From the NCBI GenBank assembly GCA_006226595.1, contig SBGP01000077.1, positions 62,001-126,000 on the forward strand: a DNA stretch of 64,000 nt, written 5' to 3'. The DNA comes from Deltaproteobacteria bacterium. GTDB taxonomy: Bacteria; Myxococcota_A; UBA796; GCA-2862545. The notes under the pieces were generated by a model, which saw only the letters and a program-made list of their open reading frames with translations, was not told the origin of the DNA and did no database searches. This document shows, one piece after another, positions 9,169 through 17,041 of this stretch; the stretch's first letter is position 1, and each line of letters begins with the position of its first letter. Position numbers and translations under genes: made by a program.

Positions 9169-10026
9169 TCAGGCGCGGAACGGAGTCGTTCGGCAGTACG
9201 TCGCGAACGAGGTCGGCTCGGGCAGGTGCTCGTGCACGGCGTCCATCGAGAACTGCCAGCCGACCTCGTTGTTCCAGGCCAGCTGCCGCGCGAACTCGCG
9301 GTTGAGCAGCTTCACCGCGAAGAAGGGCATGCGCCACCCGCGGGGTGCGCGTCCGCGTGCCGCCTCGTAGTCCGCCTTCATCTCGCCGACGGTGCGTACG
9401 TCGCTCGCGATGTCCACCGCCAGCCCGAGATAGCGATCGCGCTCGGCGAACATGCGCGCGACCAGGCGCCCGATGTCGTCGACCACGACGCCGTGGAACG
9501 GGAGGTCCGGGCGCAAGGCGCCGGTGAGCAGCGGAAACAGCAGACTTCCGCCGTTGGGGTCGACGAAGTTGTCGTAGAAGAACACGGTGCGGACCGCACT
9601 CCATGGGAGCCCCCGCTCCTTCGCGTAGTCCTCGACCGCGAACTTGCAGCGGAAGTGCTCGGGATGCTCGGCATCCGCGCACGGTCCCTTGGCGACCGAC
9701 GCCTGGACGAAGTGCGCGACGCCCACCTCGCGGGCGGCGTCGACGAGGGCCTTTCCCTGGCGCACCTCGCCGTGGAAGCCCACCCCCTTCTCCCAGTAGT
9801 TCTGCACCGAAAACACGCCGGCGCAGCCGTCCATGGCGGGGCGCAGCGTCGCGGGGTCGTCGAGGTCCGCGCGCACGCAGCGAGCGCCGAGCTCGCCGAG
9901 CGCGGTGGCGCTGGGCTTGGAGGGGTCGCGCGTGGCCGCTCGGACCTCGAATCCCGCGGCGAGCAGGTGCCGGACCACGGCCCCTCCCTGGCGACCGGTC
10001 GCGCCGACGACGAACACCTCTGCCAC
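9169..10026 (-). CDS. NmrA-like NAD(P)-binding oxidoreductase / sensor
   Basis: A 285-residue protein of the atypical short-chain dehydrogenase (NmrA/HSCARG) type. The N-terminus carries the Rossmann NADP-binding loop VVGATGRQGGAV (GxxGxxG) at about residues 4-17, with an Arg after the second strand (ATRDP) favouring NADP(H). The catalytic Tyr-xxx-Lys of classical SDRs is not evident, so it may be a redox sensor or an atypical reductase. Two in-frame GTG codons compete: the one at 10032 overlaps the SD GGAGG, while the one at 10026 has it at a proper 5-nt spacing and is chosen. TAGGCT (10045-10050, minus) lies 18 nt upstream. Confidence 0.85.
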   Translation of the reverse strand: MAEVFVVGATGRQGGAVVRHLLAAGFEVRAATRDPSKPSATALGELGARCVRADLDDPATLRPAMDGCAGVFSVQNYWEKGVGFHGEVRQGKALVDAAREVGVAHFVQASVAKGPCADAEHPEHFRCKFAVEDYAKERGLPWSAVRTVFFYDNFVDPNGGSLLFPLLTGALRPDLPFHGVVVDDIGRLVARMFAERDRYLGLAVDIASDVRTVGEMKADYEAARGRAPRGWRMPFFAVKLLNREFARQLAWNNEVGWQFSMDAVHEHLPEPTSFATYCRTTPFRA

Positions 10027-10044
10027 TGCCACCTCCGGGACGAG

Positions 10045-10050
10045 AGCCTA
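10045..10050 (-). promoter_or_regulatory. Putative -10 box (TAGGCT) of the NmrA-like gene
   Basis: TAGGCT on the minus strand, 18 nt before the GTG start; one of the recurrent TAnnnT boxes. Confidence 0.4.
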
Positions 10051-10296
10051 CCGCTCGCGACGACCGATCCAGCGAGCAGCACGGACCGCCCCCCCGCGAT
10101 GCCACCGCCCCTCCGGCTCGGTTCCCGGGCCCACGTCGACTCCACCGGCCAGCGTGATGACGCCCGAAGCCTCGCCCCTGGGACCGAACCTGAACCCGCT
10201 GGCGACGGGACTGGATTCCTCTTCCACGGTATCGACGGTCATCTCGACCGCCGAGGCGACCTGGTAGCCACAGGCGAGCTGGTTTCTCGCCTGGCG

Positions 10297-10302
10297 TAGA
10301 AT
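10297..10302 (+). promoter_or_regulatory. Putative -10 box (TAGAAT) of the surface lipoprotein gene
   Basis: TAGAAT, 16 nt before the ATG at 10319. It predicts a leader only long enough to hold the SD sequence. The upstream 290 bp back to the NmrA-like gene contain no supported gene. Confidence 0.45.
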
Positions 10303-10318
10303 CTCGACGGGAGTGCCG

Positions 10319-11614
10319 ATGCGACCTGCCCTGTTCCTTTTGTCCACCCTGCTAGTGCCTGGTTTGTCCGCGTGTACCGGAGAGCCCGGAGAGTTCGAAG
10401 GGGACGCAGCCGGCGAATGTACCGACGACGCCGACAACGACCAGGACGGCCTCTTCGACTGTGACGACCCGGACTGTGCCGGTGCGGCGGCCTGCAGCGA
10501 AGAAGCTGACGCCGATACGGACGCCGACGCCGACGCCGACGCCGATACGGACACGGACACGGACACGGACACCGACCCATGCACACAGAACTCTGTGGTC
10601 GAGGTGTTTCCCGCCAATGGGGTCACCAACGCCTACTACCGGACGCGCGTGGACGTGACTCTCGACAACCCAGATCCCACGGCGACACTTGCGCTCTCCA
10701 CCGGTAGCAGCGCCGTGGGCGGTTCGGCCTCACAGGTGGAGGACCGGCTGTCGTTCGTGCCCGACGCACCGCTGGCCCCTGCGACCGCGTACGACGTGGC
10801 GGTGACGTACGCGAACGGGGCCTGCTCTGTGGACACGCGCTTCACGACATCCGAGGTTGGCGGCTCACTGAGCGACACCAGCTCGCTGGTAGGCAAGGCC
10901 TACGATGTCGACCTCGCGTCAGGTCGGTTTGTCGAGCCGCCAGGCATTGGTTCGCTACTCGGCAAGTACCTGGGTGACGTGACCTTCTACCTGTCCCCCA
11001 AGAGAATCAATGCCACCGAACTCACCATGATCGGCGCGCTCGGCAACGACGCTGGGACTGGGCAGTCGGTGTGCGACCCGACCATGGACCTTCCTGCGGC
11101 TGACTTCACCGAGGACCCGTACTTCGATATCGATGCGACGGGCAGCACGACCAACCTAACCTTTCAGGGGGTCACGACTGCCATCGACGACCTCCGCATT
11201 TCCGGGGCATTCGCGCCCGACGGTTCCTACATTTCCGGCATGGTGTTCGCGGGTTCCGTGGACACCCGCCCCTTGGTCGACTTGGTTGAGGAGGGCGGCA
11301 ATCCCGACGCAATTTGTGAGCTCGCAAGCGCCATCGGCGTCCAGTGCGAGGACTGCGGTGGTGGCGAGGTCTTCTGCCTGTCGGTCTACGTCGATAACGT
11401 GAGCGCCGTCGAGGCGACTGGCGTGACCATCACCGAGCAGGCCGATCCCTACGACCCGTGTGTGGACCATGCCGCCGAGTGCGCCTGCGTCAATGGCACC
11501 TACACGCCTTCGCCGACCTGTAGCATTGCGAGCGCCGCGCTCGTGTCCCTACCCACCCTGTTCCTGGTGGTGCCTCTGACACGGCGGCGTCGAGAGCCTG
11601 GCCAGCCTGCGTAG
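10319..11614 (+). CDS. Surface lipoprotein with Asp-rich linker, Ig-like domain and MYXO-CTERM-like tail
   Basis: A 431-residue predicted lipoprotein. The signal peptide ends in lipobox LSAC. The mature N-terminus has a MopE-like acidic, Cys-containing motif (DADNDQDGLFDCDDPDC), then an Asp/Ala/Thr linker (residues about 63-87), then an Ig-like fold resembling the Big_5/SbsA domain (FPANG... to about residue 170). The middle is unassigned. The C-terminus has a lone Cys, a ~18-residue hydrophobic segment and an Arg cluster (TRRRR), the layout of MYXO-CTERM sorting tails. Having both an N-terminal lipid and a C-terminal sorting tail is unusual. Start at 10319 has GGGAG upstream; an in-frame GTG two codons earlier is less well placed. 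Confidence 0.75.
   Translation: MRPALFLLSTLLVPGLSACTGEPGEFEGDAAGECTDDADNDQDGLFDCDDPDCAGAAACSEEADADTDADADADADTDTDTDTDTDPCTQNSVVEVFPANGVTNAYYRTRVDVTLDNPDPTATLALSTGSSAVGGSASQVEDRLSFVPDAPLAPATAYDVAVTYANGACSVDTRFTTSEVGGSLSDTSSLVGKAYDVDLASGRFVEPPGIGSLLGKYLGDVTFYLSPKRINATELTMIGALGNDAGTGQSVCDPTMDLPAADFTEDPYFDIDATGSTTNLTFQGVTTAIDDLRISGAFAPDGSYISGMVFAGSVDTRPLVDLVEEGGNPDAICELASAIGVQCEDCGGGEVFCLSVYVDNVSAVEATGVTITEQADPYDPCVDHAAECACVNGTYTPSPTCSIASAALVSLPTLFLVVPLTRRRREPGQPA
10505..10577 (+). repeat. Asp-x repeat linker coding tract
   Basis: Hexanucleotide-like repeats of GAC plus GCC/ACG encode (Asp-Ala/Thr)n directly behind the lipid-anchor region of the lipoprotein. Same type of tract as at 33775-33909 and 62065-62199. 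Confidence 0.8.
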
Positions 11615-11874
11615 CCTAGGAGCACCGGGTTGCCAGGCGCGAGAGGGCGTTGCGTGTCGGATTGCTGGTCTAGGCGGACGCAGGAACGCGGGCAGGGGGA
11701 CCACGCGCGCCAGTCGTGGCCTCGAAGCGTTGTATCGCGGCGGTGGCGAGGCCACGCCCGCCCCTCTTGAACTCTCCCACCCGAAGTTCTTCGCGAGGCA
11801 AATCGGACCCAATGAGTCCAGTCCGACGACTCCGCGTCCTCCCAGATGGCAGCCGGACCGGGGTATGGTGCGCC

Positions 11875-13692
11875 ATGCCCGCTCATCCTTCGGCTGACGA
11901 AGCTCCCACTCTTGGCACCCTCGCAGCGCTTGTGGGAGCCCCCGCGGCGTTCGAGGCGGTCCTGAGGCGCATCACCGGCGGCCCCCTGGGCCTCTCGGAC
12001 TGGACGGGGGTCGCGTTCGCCTTCGCCAGCCTGGTCGCGCTGTGCTGGGGGGTACGCCACGCCAAGCACCCAGCAGTCCCGGCCCTGGCGAAGGTCCTGA
12101 TCGTCGCCACCTACGGCGGCGGCATCCTCGTGCCCCTCGGCCTTCAGTTCGACCAGCCCGCGATGCTGATGCTGCCCATGGCCGGCGCGCTCGCCATCGC
12201 CGGGCTCGGCGGTCCGGTTCTCCGCCGAGAACCGCTGCGATGGGGACCCCGAACCGTGCTCGGGTGGACAGTGGGTATCTCGGCCGTCGCATTCCTCCTG
12301 CTCGCGCGCCGCAATGCGCTGGCACCCCCGGTCGAGGTGGCCCTTCCACTTCTCGCGTTCATTGCGCTCGGGCTGCTCCTCGAGCGATGGGCGGGCGCTC
12401 TGGTGCTCGCCGCCCTCGTCCCCGGTCCCTCCGAGCACTGGACCGTCGACGGCCCGGCACCCGCCGCCCCGGACGTGGTGTTGATCAGCATCGACACCCT
12501 GCGGCTGGACGCCGCCCGCAGCATGGCGAGCCTGCAGCGCCTCGCCGACCAGGGGGTGTTCCTCGACGCCCAGGCTCCCTCGCCATGGACGCTTCCCTCG
12601 ATGGTCTCGCTCATGACCGGACTCGAGCCGGCACATCACGCGGCGATCAAGACGCCGATGGGCTTTCCACGCCTCTCCGACGACATCCCCACCCTCGCCG
12701 AGCAACTGAGCGCTGCGGGCTATGACACCGCCGCGACCGCAGAGAACCCGTTCACGGGCCCGCGCTTCGGACTGGAACGCGGCTTCGCGCGCTATCGCCA
12801 CGACGCCGCCAAGCCCTGGGCCCTGCCGCAGGTACCGTTCACGACGACGCCGCGAACCACAGGCACCATGCTCCTTGCCGCAGCGGGACTCATCACCCCG
12901 GACGACGGCATCGACCTCAGGCTGCGTGACGCGCGTGAGCTGATGGCCTCTCGTCGCGAGCGGCCTCTGTTCTTGTGGGTGCACATTCTCGAGCCGCACC
13001 TGCCGTACACCCACGCCCTGGACCTGGAGGGTGTCCGGCTGGCCGAGCGGCTCGCCCTCCTCACCGCGAATCGACTCCACGCCGCGCTCCCAGACGAGGC
13101 CACCCTCGCGCTCTACCGCAAGGCATACGCCCACGAGGTCGACGTGACCAACGCGGCGCTGGGCACCTGGCTCGACGAGCTTCCCCCCCCGCCCGCCGCG
13201 GGTCGGGTGATCTTCGTGGTCGCCGATCACGGCGAAGCCTTCGGCGAACACGGCGGCTGGGAGCACGGCCACAGCATGTACCAGGAGGTCGTCGCCGTCC
13301 CGATGGTGATCTCGGGGCTCGACGGAGTGGTCCGCCAGGGCCCCGTGGGCCTGATCGACGTGACCCCCACGGTGCTCGCCCTCGCCGGTGTCCCTTCGGG
13401 CGACCTCGATGGACAGGACCTGCGAAGCCACCAGAGCGTGCCGTACACGTCCAGCAACCCGCTGTACGGCGACCTCACGCTGCGCGCAGTGCGCATGGAC
13501 GACGCCAAGCTCATCGCCCAGTCTGATCGCCGCATCTCCTTCGACCTCGCCACAGACCCGGACGAACTGTCCCCAGGCTCGCAGGTGGCGCTGGAGCCGT
13601 TCCTGCCCCCTGCCGTCCTCCACGCCAGCGAGTCGATCGAGCTCGACGACACCACCCGCGAGCAACTCCGGGGGCTCGGCTACCTCGAGTAG
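11875..13692 (+). CDS. Sulfatase-like membrane enzyme with Thr at the nucleophile position
   Basis: A 605-residue protein. Residues ~40-185 contain five or six membrane helices; the rest is an extracytoplasmic alkaline-phosphatase/sulfatase domain. Metal ligands are visible in VVLISIDTLRLD (Asp207) and VADHGEAFGEHGG. The position of the formylglycine-forming Cys (C-x-P-x-R) reads T-L-P-S-M, putting Thr239 at the nucleophile site. Sulfatases need Cys or Ser there, whereas phosphoethanolamine and phosphoglycerol transferases of the same fold (EptA, LtaS) use Thr, so it could be a lipid-head-group transferase or phosphodiesterase instead of a sulfatase. An alternative ATG at 11812 would add 21 residues. 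The gene converges on a hypothetical gene 64 bp downstream. Confidence 0.8.
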   Translation: MPAHPSADEAPTLGTLAALVGAPAAFEAVLRRITGGPLGLSDWTGVAFAFASLVALCWGVRHAKHPAVPALAKVLIVATYGGGILVPLGLQFDQPAMLMLPMAGALAIAGLGGPVLRREPLRWGPRTVLGWTVGISAVAFLLLARRNALAPPVEVALPLLAFIALGLLLERWAGALVLAALVPGPSEHWTVDGPAPAAPDVVLISIDTLRLDAARSMASLQRLADQGVFLDAQAPSPWTLPSMVSLMTGLEPAHHAAIKTPMGFPRLSDDIPTLAEQLSAAGYDTAATAENPFTGPRFGLERGFARYRHDAAKPWALPQVPFTTTPRTTGTMLLAAAGLITPDDGIDLRLRDARELMASRRERPLFLWVHILEPHLPYTHALDLEGVRLAERLALLTANRLHAALPDEATLALYRKAYAHEVDVTNAALGTWLDELPPPPAAGRVIFVVADHGEAFGEHGGWEHGHSMYQEVVAVPMVISGLDGVVRQGPVGLIDVTPTVLALAGVPSGDLDGQDLRSHQSVPYTSSNPLYGDLTLRAVRMDDAKLIAQSDRRISFDLATDPDELSPGSQVALEPFLPPAVLHASESIELDDTTREQLRGLGYLE

Positions 13693-13756
13693 CGAGGCTG
13701 ACCAGCTTCTTGGCTACCTCGAAGTCGAGTCCCCCTGGACCACGCGTCCGGGCCGG

Positions 13757-14491
13757 TCAGGCGAACACGGCCTGATCGAGCACGCTCCACGGACCGAGGG
13801 CCCACAACCAGGCCTCCTGCTCGGCGGTGAGCGCCTCTGGCACCGCGGGGAACAGGGGCAACCCCTCATGCTCGGAGTCGAACGCGAGGTCGAGCAGCGG
13901 CACCTCGGGACCCTCGTCGAAGGCGATGGCCCCCCACCGGACGTCGTCTCCCCACGTCCCGAACGGCGTCGACACGATCAGCGACCCGGACCGACGCTTG
14001 AGCAGGCCGAGTCGGCGACCGTCCACGTCGCAGAACACGCCCTTGCGATCGAAGGTGCCGAGCGGTCGGCCCGCGTGCTCGACCGTGAACCGGGAGCCCT
14101 GCCGGCGGATCACGCTGACGTGGGTTGCGGTGGTGAGCAGCCACAGGGCGTACTCGGACCCTAGTCCGGTGATCACGTACTGAAAGTGCACGCCGTGACG
14201 CCCGTCGGCCGCGCACAGCCAGCCACCGCCGCGACGTACGAAGAGCTGGAGGAACCAGCCGTCCGACGACTGGCGATTGGTGAGCTCCCCGAGACCCACC
14301 ACCTCGAGGTCGTGGTGGCGTCGCTCGGAGCGCTTCACGGCCCGGGCCCGCCACCGCGCCCACTTCGCTTCACTGGGGTTGCGACCCGAGAGGTACAGCG
14401 TACCGCCAAGGATGCTCACGCCGCCGAGCACGATGAACGCGAGCCCCGCGAGCCACAGGGCGACGAAGGCGAGGACACAGAGGATTTCCAT
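13757..14491 (-). CDS. Hypothetical protein with N-terminal membrane segment
   Basis: Unrecognised protein of 244 residues. One long or two short hydrophobic helices occupy residues ~3-35; the remainder is a soluble domain rich in Trp/Gly beta-type segments. No known motif. TAGGCT (14507-14512, minus) lies 15 nt before the ATG and GGGAG just upstream, so the start is credible. It may lie in one unit with the upstream minus-strand gene at 14562, 70 bp away, although the -10 box suggests its own promoter. Confidence 0.6.
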   Translation of the reverse strand: MEILCVLAFVALWLAGLAFIVLGGVSILGGTLYLSGRNPSEAKWARWRARAVKRSERRHHDLEVVGLGELTNRQSSDGWFLQLFVRRGGGWLCAADGRHGVHFQYVITGLGSEYALWLLTTATHVSVIRRQGSRFTVEHAGRPLGTFDRKGVFCDVDGRRLGLLKRRSGSLIVSTPFGTWGDDVRWGAIAFDEGPEVPLLDLAFDSEHEGLPLFPAVPEALTAEQEAWLWALGPWSVLDQAVFA

Positions 14492-14506
14492 CGGGCTCCC
14501 GCCCCC

Positions 14507-14512
14507 AGCCTA
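14507..14512 (-). promoter_or_regulatory. Putative -10 box (TAGGCT) of the 244-residue hypothetical gene
   Basis: TAGGCT on the minus strand, 15 nt before the start codon; member of the recurrent TAnnnT set. Confidence 0.35.
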
Positions 14513-14561
14513 GCAGGCCCAGTCCCCCCGAGCCCGGAACTCGCGGGGCTCCGGGAGCGGA

Positions 14562-15155
14562 CTAGCCCGCCGCGCGTACCTCACGGAACCAGTCCCACCA
14601 GCCGGTCCGCGGCTGGGCTCCGGGACCGGGCAGCACCAGCGACTGCCCGCGCATGCGCTGCACCCGCCGCAGCTGTTCCATGACGGATGCCGTGGGCGCC
14701 ACGTACAGCGCCATGCCAGGTTCCACCGAAGGCACGAACCACGAGGGCACGGCGGCTCCCTCGTCGAGGGAGCACGTCGCACTCGGCTTCGGCCAGAGCC
14801 ACACGTCAGGCCCAAGCGCGAGTGCATCCGCGAGCAGGCGGCTCCAGCTGTCGGACAGCACGAGCACGTCACAGCGAGGCATGCTCTCGATCATCGCCTC
14901 CAGCCCGACCGCTGCGCGGCCGAAGACGACGACGGGACGCTCGGTCCGCCCATGTCGCGCGAGCACCTCACGGATGCGGTCCGCACAGCTCCAGCCCCAG
15001 GCGTCGCGCAGGCCGACCCGCACACAGTCGGGGGCCAGCACGAGGCGCACACGCACCCGGTCGTCGGGGAGCGTGGAGCCGAGCACGCCCTCGAGCGCGA
15101 CGAGCAAAGCATCGAGGTCCGTTCCGAACACAGCGAACTGGCGACGGCGACTCAT
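14562..15155 (-). CDS. Hypothetical cytoplasmic protein
   Basis: Unrecognised 197-residue protein without signal peptide or membrane segment. The central part (VVVFGRAAVGLEAMIESMPRC) could be a response-regulator-like or Rossmann-like alternating fold, but the Asp/Lys needed for a receiver domain are not convincing. GGGAGGCAGG immediately precedes the ATG. It is divergent from the beta-barrel gene at 15365. Confidence 0.55.
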   Translation of the reverse strand: MSRRRQFAVFGTDLDALLVALEGVLGSTLPDDRVRVRLVLAPDCVRVGLRDAWGWSCADRIREVLARHGRTERPVVVFGRAAVGLEAMIESMPRCDVLVLSDSWSRLLADALALGPDVWLWPKPSATCSLDEGAAVPSWFVPSVEPGMALYVAPTASVMEQLRRVQRMRGQSLVLPGPGAQPRTGWWDWFREVRAAG

Positions 15156-15326
15156 CCTGCCTCCCGAACCTTGGTTAGCCCGAATGAATGCCCGCCAAAA
15201 ATGGGAAATACCGAATTACTGCATCGGCTTTCTCCAGTCGGCACCGACGCGAACGCCCATGTTCGCGGAACTCACGCGCTTCCCGCCGACCGCGCCGCGA
15301 CAGCGGGGCCGGCCGACCGACAAACC

Positions 15327-15342
15327 TGGCACGCGCCCTGCA
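15327..15342 (+). promoter_or_regulatory. Sigma-54-type -24/-12 promoter
   Basis: TGGCACGCGCCCTGCA matches the RpoN consensus TGGCAC-R-N4-TTGC-W with one mismatch, GG and GC being separated by the required 10 nt. The predicted start point (~15353) gives a ~12-nt leader that just contains the SD GGGAGGT. The core is nearly identical to that at 26963. Confidence 0.6.
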
Positions 15343-15364
15343 AATCCCTCGGCGGGAGGTCCCC

Positions 15365-15961
15365 ATGCTCGCACTCCTGCTTGCCCTGTCGACCGCGACT
15401 TCCGCTCCCGCCGAGTCCGGCATCGAGCTGTCCGCCGGCTACAGCCGGACCTACGAGGCCGGTGCCCACGACCCCGGCTACCGCTTCGACTTCGACGCGT
15501 ACTACCCGGGAAGCCAGTGGATGGCGGGATACCGCCGACTCGGCTGGATGGGCGAGTCCCGCTTCGCCATCGGCTACACCCTCCGCTACGGCATCGTGAC
15601 CTCGGGCGAGCGGGTTCCGCCCCCGCCCTCCCACAGCGGTGGCCTCGGTCTGGGCGGCAGCTTCCCGAATCCGATGGCCCTTCCCTGGGGTCAGGCGAGC
15701 TTCGTGACCCTGTACTGCCCCCCTGTCGCCAAGCCCAGGCCCTACGCGGGCATGGAGCTCGGGGTCGACGTCGTGATCATCCTTCCGACACCCCTGCACG
15801 CGAACCTGATCGCCGGTGCGCGCTTGCCCACCCGCGGCGGAGGCTCGGTGTGGCTCGGCGCGTGGACAGGCGCCTTCCTCACACCGCTCGGCCCGTCGCT
15901 ACTCTTCCGCGGCGGGCTCTCCTTCTCGGTGATGTTCGATCTCCATCCGGAGGATGGGTGA
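15365..15961 (+). CDS. Secreted/outer-membrane beta-barrel-like protein
   Basis: A 198-residue protein with a short signal peptide (MLALLLALSTATSAPA). The mature chain is rich in alternating Gly/aromatic residues and Tyr, in short strands typical of a small 8-stranded outer-membrane barrel, and ends in hydrophobic strands followed by an acidic tail. No family assigned. The start at 15365 follows GGGAGGT and fits the sigma-54-type promoter at 15327-15342; the frame continues upstream only into unlikely sequence. Confidence 0.65.
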   Translation: MLALLLALSTATSAPAESGIELSAGYSRTYEAGAHDPGYRFDFDAYYPGSQWMAGYRRLGWMGESRFAIGYTLRYGIVTSGERVPPPPSHSGGLGLGGSFPNPMALPWGQASFVTLYCPPVAKPRPYAGMELGVDVVIILPTPLHANLIAGARLPTRGGGSVWLGAWTGAFLTPLGPSLLFRGGLSFSVMFDLHPEDG

Positions 15962-15980
15962 ACTCGCCCAGTCGGATGGG

Positions 15981-16808
15981 CTAGCCGGGCGCGCGAATGT
16001 GGGTCACGACGGACCCCGCCAGCCGCAGGCCCTTGCCCGTGCCCTCGATGAGTCGGTCGACGCGATGATGCACGCGAGACATCGCGCGAACCGCCGGGCG
16101 CGCGGCCTTCGGCAGCACCTGTCCGTACAGCTTGTCGAGCATGGTGAACCAGCCGGCGGGCACGAGCTCGACCTCGAAGTCTGCGAAGTAGTCGAAGATC
16201 AGCTGCCGCGTGAGGATGACGTCGCCGAGGCGCTCCATCTTCTCGCGATCGTGGAACAGGTGGTAGGCGCGGTTCTCTCCGAAGGCATCGGCGAAGAACC
16301 CCTCTCCGCCCGGACGGAGCACGCGCAGCAGCTCCGAGGGCACGCCCTCGTACTTGATGAAGTGATGGAGCGCGCCGTGGCCGATCACGAAGTCCACCGA
16401 GTCGTCCGGCAGGGACAAGGACTCGAGGCTCTCGGTGAGGAAGCTCGCCCGCTCGGACACACCGAGCGCCTCGGCGAGCTCGCCGGAGACGCGCGTCGCG
16501 GACTCGGAGACGTCCACGCCGGTCACCCGGAAGCCCTGCAGGGCGAGGTACACGGACAGCTTGCCGGAGCCGCAGCCCGTATCGATCACGTGGATCTGGT
16601 CCCGCGGACGTCCGAGGCGGTCGGCGGCATCGAGCAGCGCCCGGACCGCGAGCCCCCGCACGTAGCCCTTGGTCGTGCCGCCATGGCCGTGCGGCGACAT
16701 CTGCTCGCGCTCGAAGCGAGCCACGAAGGCTCCAGCCTCGGCCGGGAGGTTCGCGTCTCGCGAGTAGAAGTCCCGGTAGGCCTCGCGCTCGACATGGGGC
16801 TGACCCAT
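15981..16808 (-). CDS. SAM-dependent class I methyltransferase
   Basis: A 275-residue protein with the seven-strand methyltransferase core at about residues 75-190. Motif I VIDTGCGSGKLSVYLA binds S-adenosylmethionine; the acidic end of strand 2 (VTGVDVSE), motif II/post-I (VDFVIGHGALHHF) and the LRVLRPGGEGFFAD segment follow in the right order. The C-terminal ~80 residues are helical and basic. It resembles UbiE/COQ5-type and methyltransferase-11 enzymes, but the acceptor is unknown. The start at 16808 (MGQPHVE) has GGAG upstream; earlier in-frame ATGs read through non-conserved sequence. Confidence 0.85.
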   Translation of the reverse strand: MGQPHVEREAYRDFYSRDANLPAEAGAFVARFEREQMSPHGHGGTTKGYVRGLAVRALLDAADRLGRPRDQIHVIDTGCGSGKLSVYLALQGFRVTGVDVSESATRVSGELAEALGVSERASFLTESLESLSLPDDSVDFVIGHGALHHFIKYEGVPSELLRVLRPGGEGFFADAFGENRAYHLFHDREKMERLGDVILTRQLIFDYFADFEVELVPAGWFTMLDKLYGQVLPKAARPAVRAMSRVHHRVDRLIEGTGKGLRLAGSVVTHIRAPG

Positions 16809-16949
16809 TTCCCAACTCCGTGGTCGTCGTGTCCGCGGGTCGGGCCAAGGCGCGACGCCGCCAACACAGTCGATGAGCGGCACATAGCACTGCGCTCGGC
16901 GATGTGCCGCGCGGTGCCTCGGCCCTCCCCTGCCTGCGAACGATGTTGT

Positions 16950-16955
16950 TAGGCT
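16950..16955 (+). promoter_or_regulatory. Putative -10 box (TAGGCT) of the mini-ORF/ppk2 unit
   Basis: TAGGCT, 17 nt before the ATG of the 22-codon ORF at 16973, with GTGGAGG between. Identical in sequence and placement to the boxes before several other genes. Confidence 0.45.
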
Positions 16956-16972
16956 TCGCCCGTGGAGGCTCC

Positions 16973-17041
16973 ATGCACTCGCCGCCGCCCGCCCATGCCC
17001 CAGCACCGCCGGCCCACATCTCCCTGAGGGCCGCGCGATGA
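16973..17041 (+). CDS. 22-codon upstream ORF coupled to ppk2
   Basis: A Pro/Ala/His-rich peptide (begins MHSPPPAHAPAP) with its own SD (GTGGAGG), a TAGGCT -10 box at the standard distance, and a stop codon that overlaps the ppk2 start as ATGA. The geometry is that of translational coupling or of a regulatory leader peptide. It could also be a non-functional product of a long ppk2 leader; no conservation data are available. Confidence 0.45.
   Translation: MHSPPPAHAPAPPAHISLRAAR

Noticed and set aside
10048-10242. 64-codon minus-strand ORF upstream of the surface lipoprotein gene
   Set aside because: The translation looks plausible, but there is no SD and the frame continues upstream through the lipoprotein's 5' end; not enough evidence for a gene.
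13678-13724. Two copies of GGCTACCTCGA 36 bp apart after the sulfatase-like gene
   Set aside because: Eleven bases in high-GC coding-type sequence, one copy being the end of the gene (GYLE); no further copies or symmetry seen.
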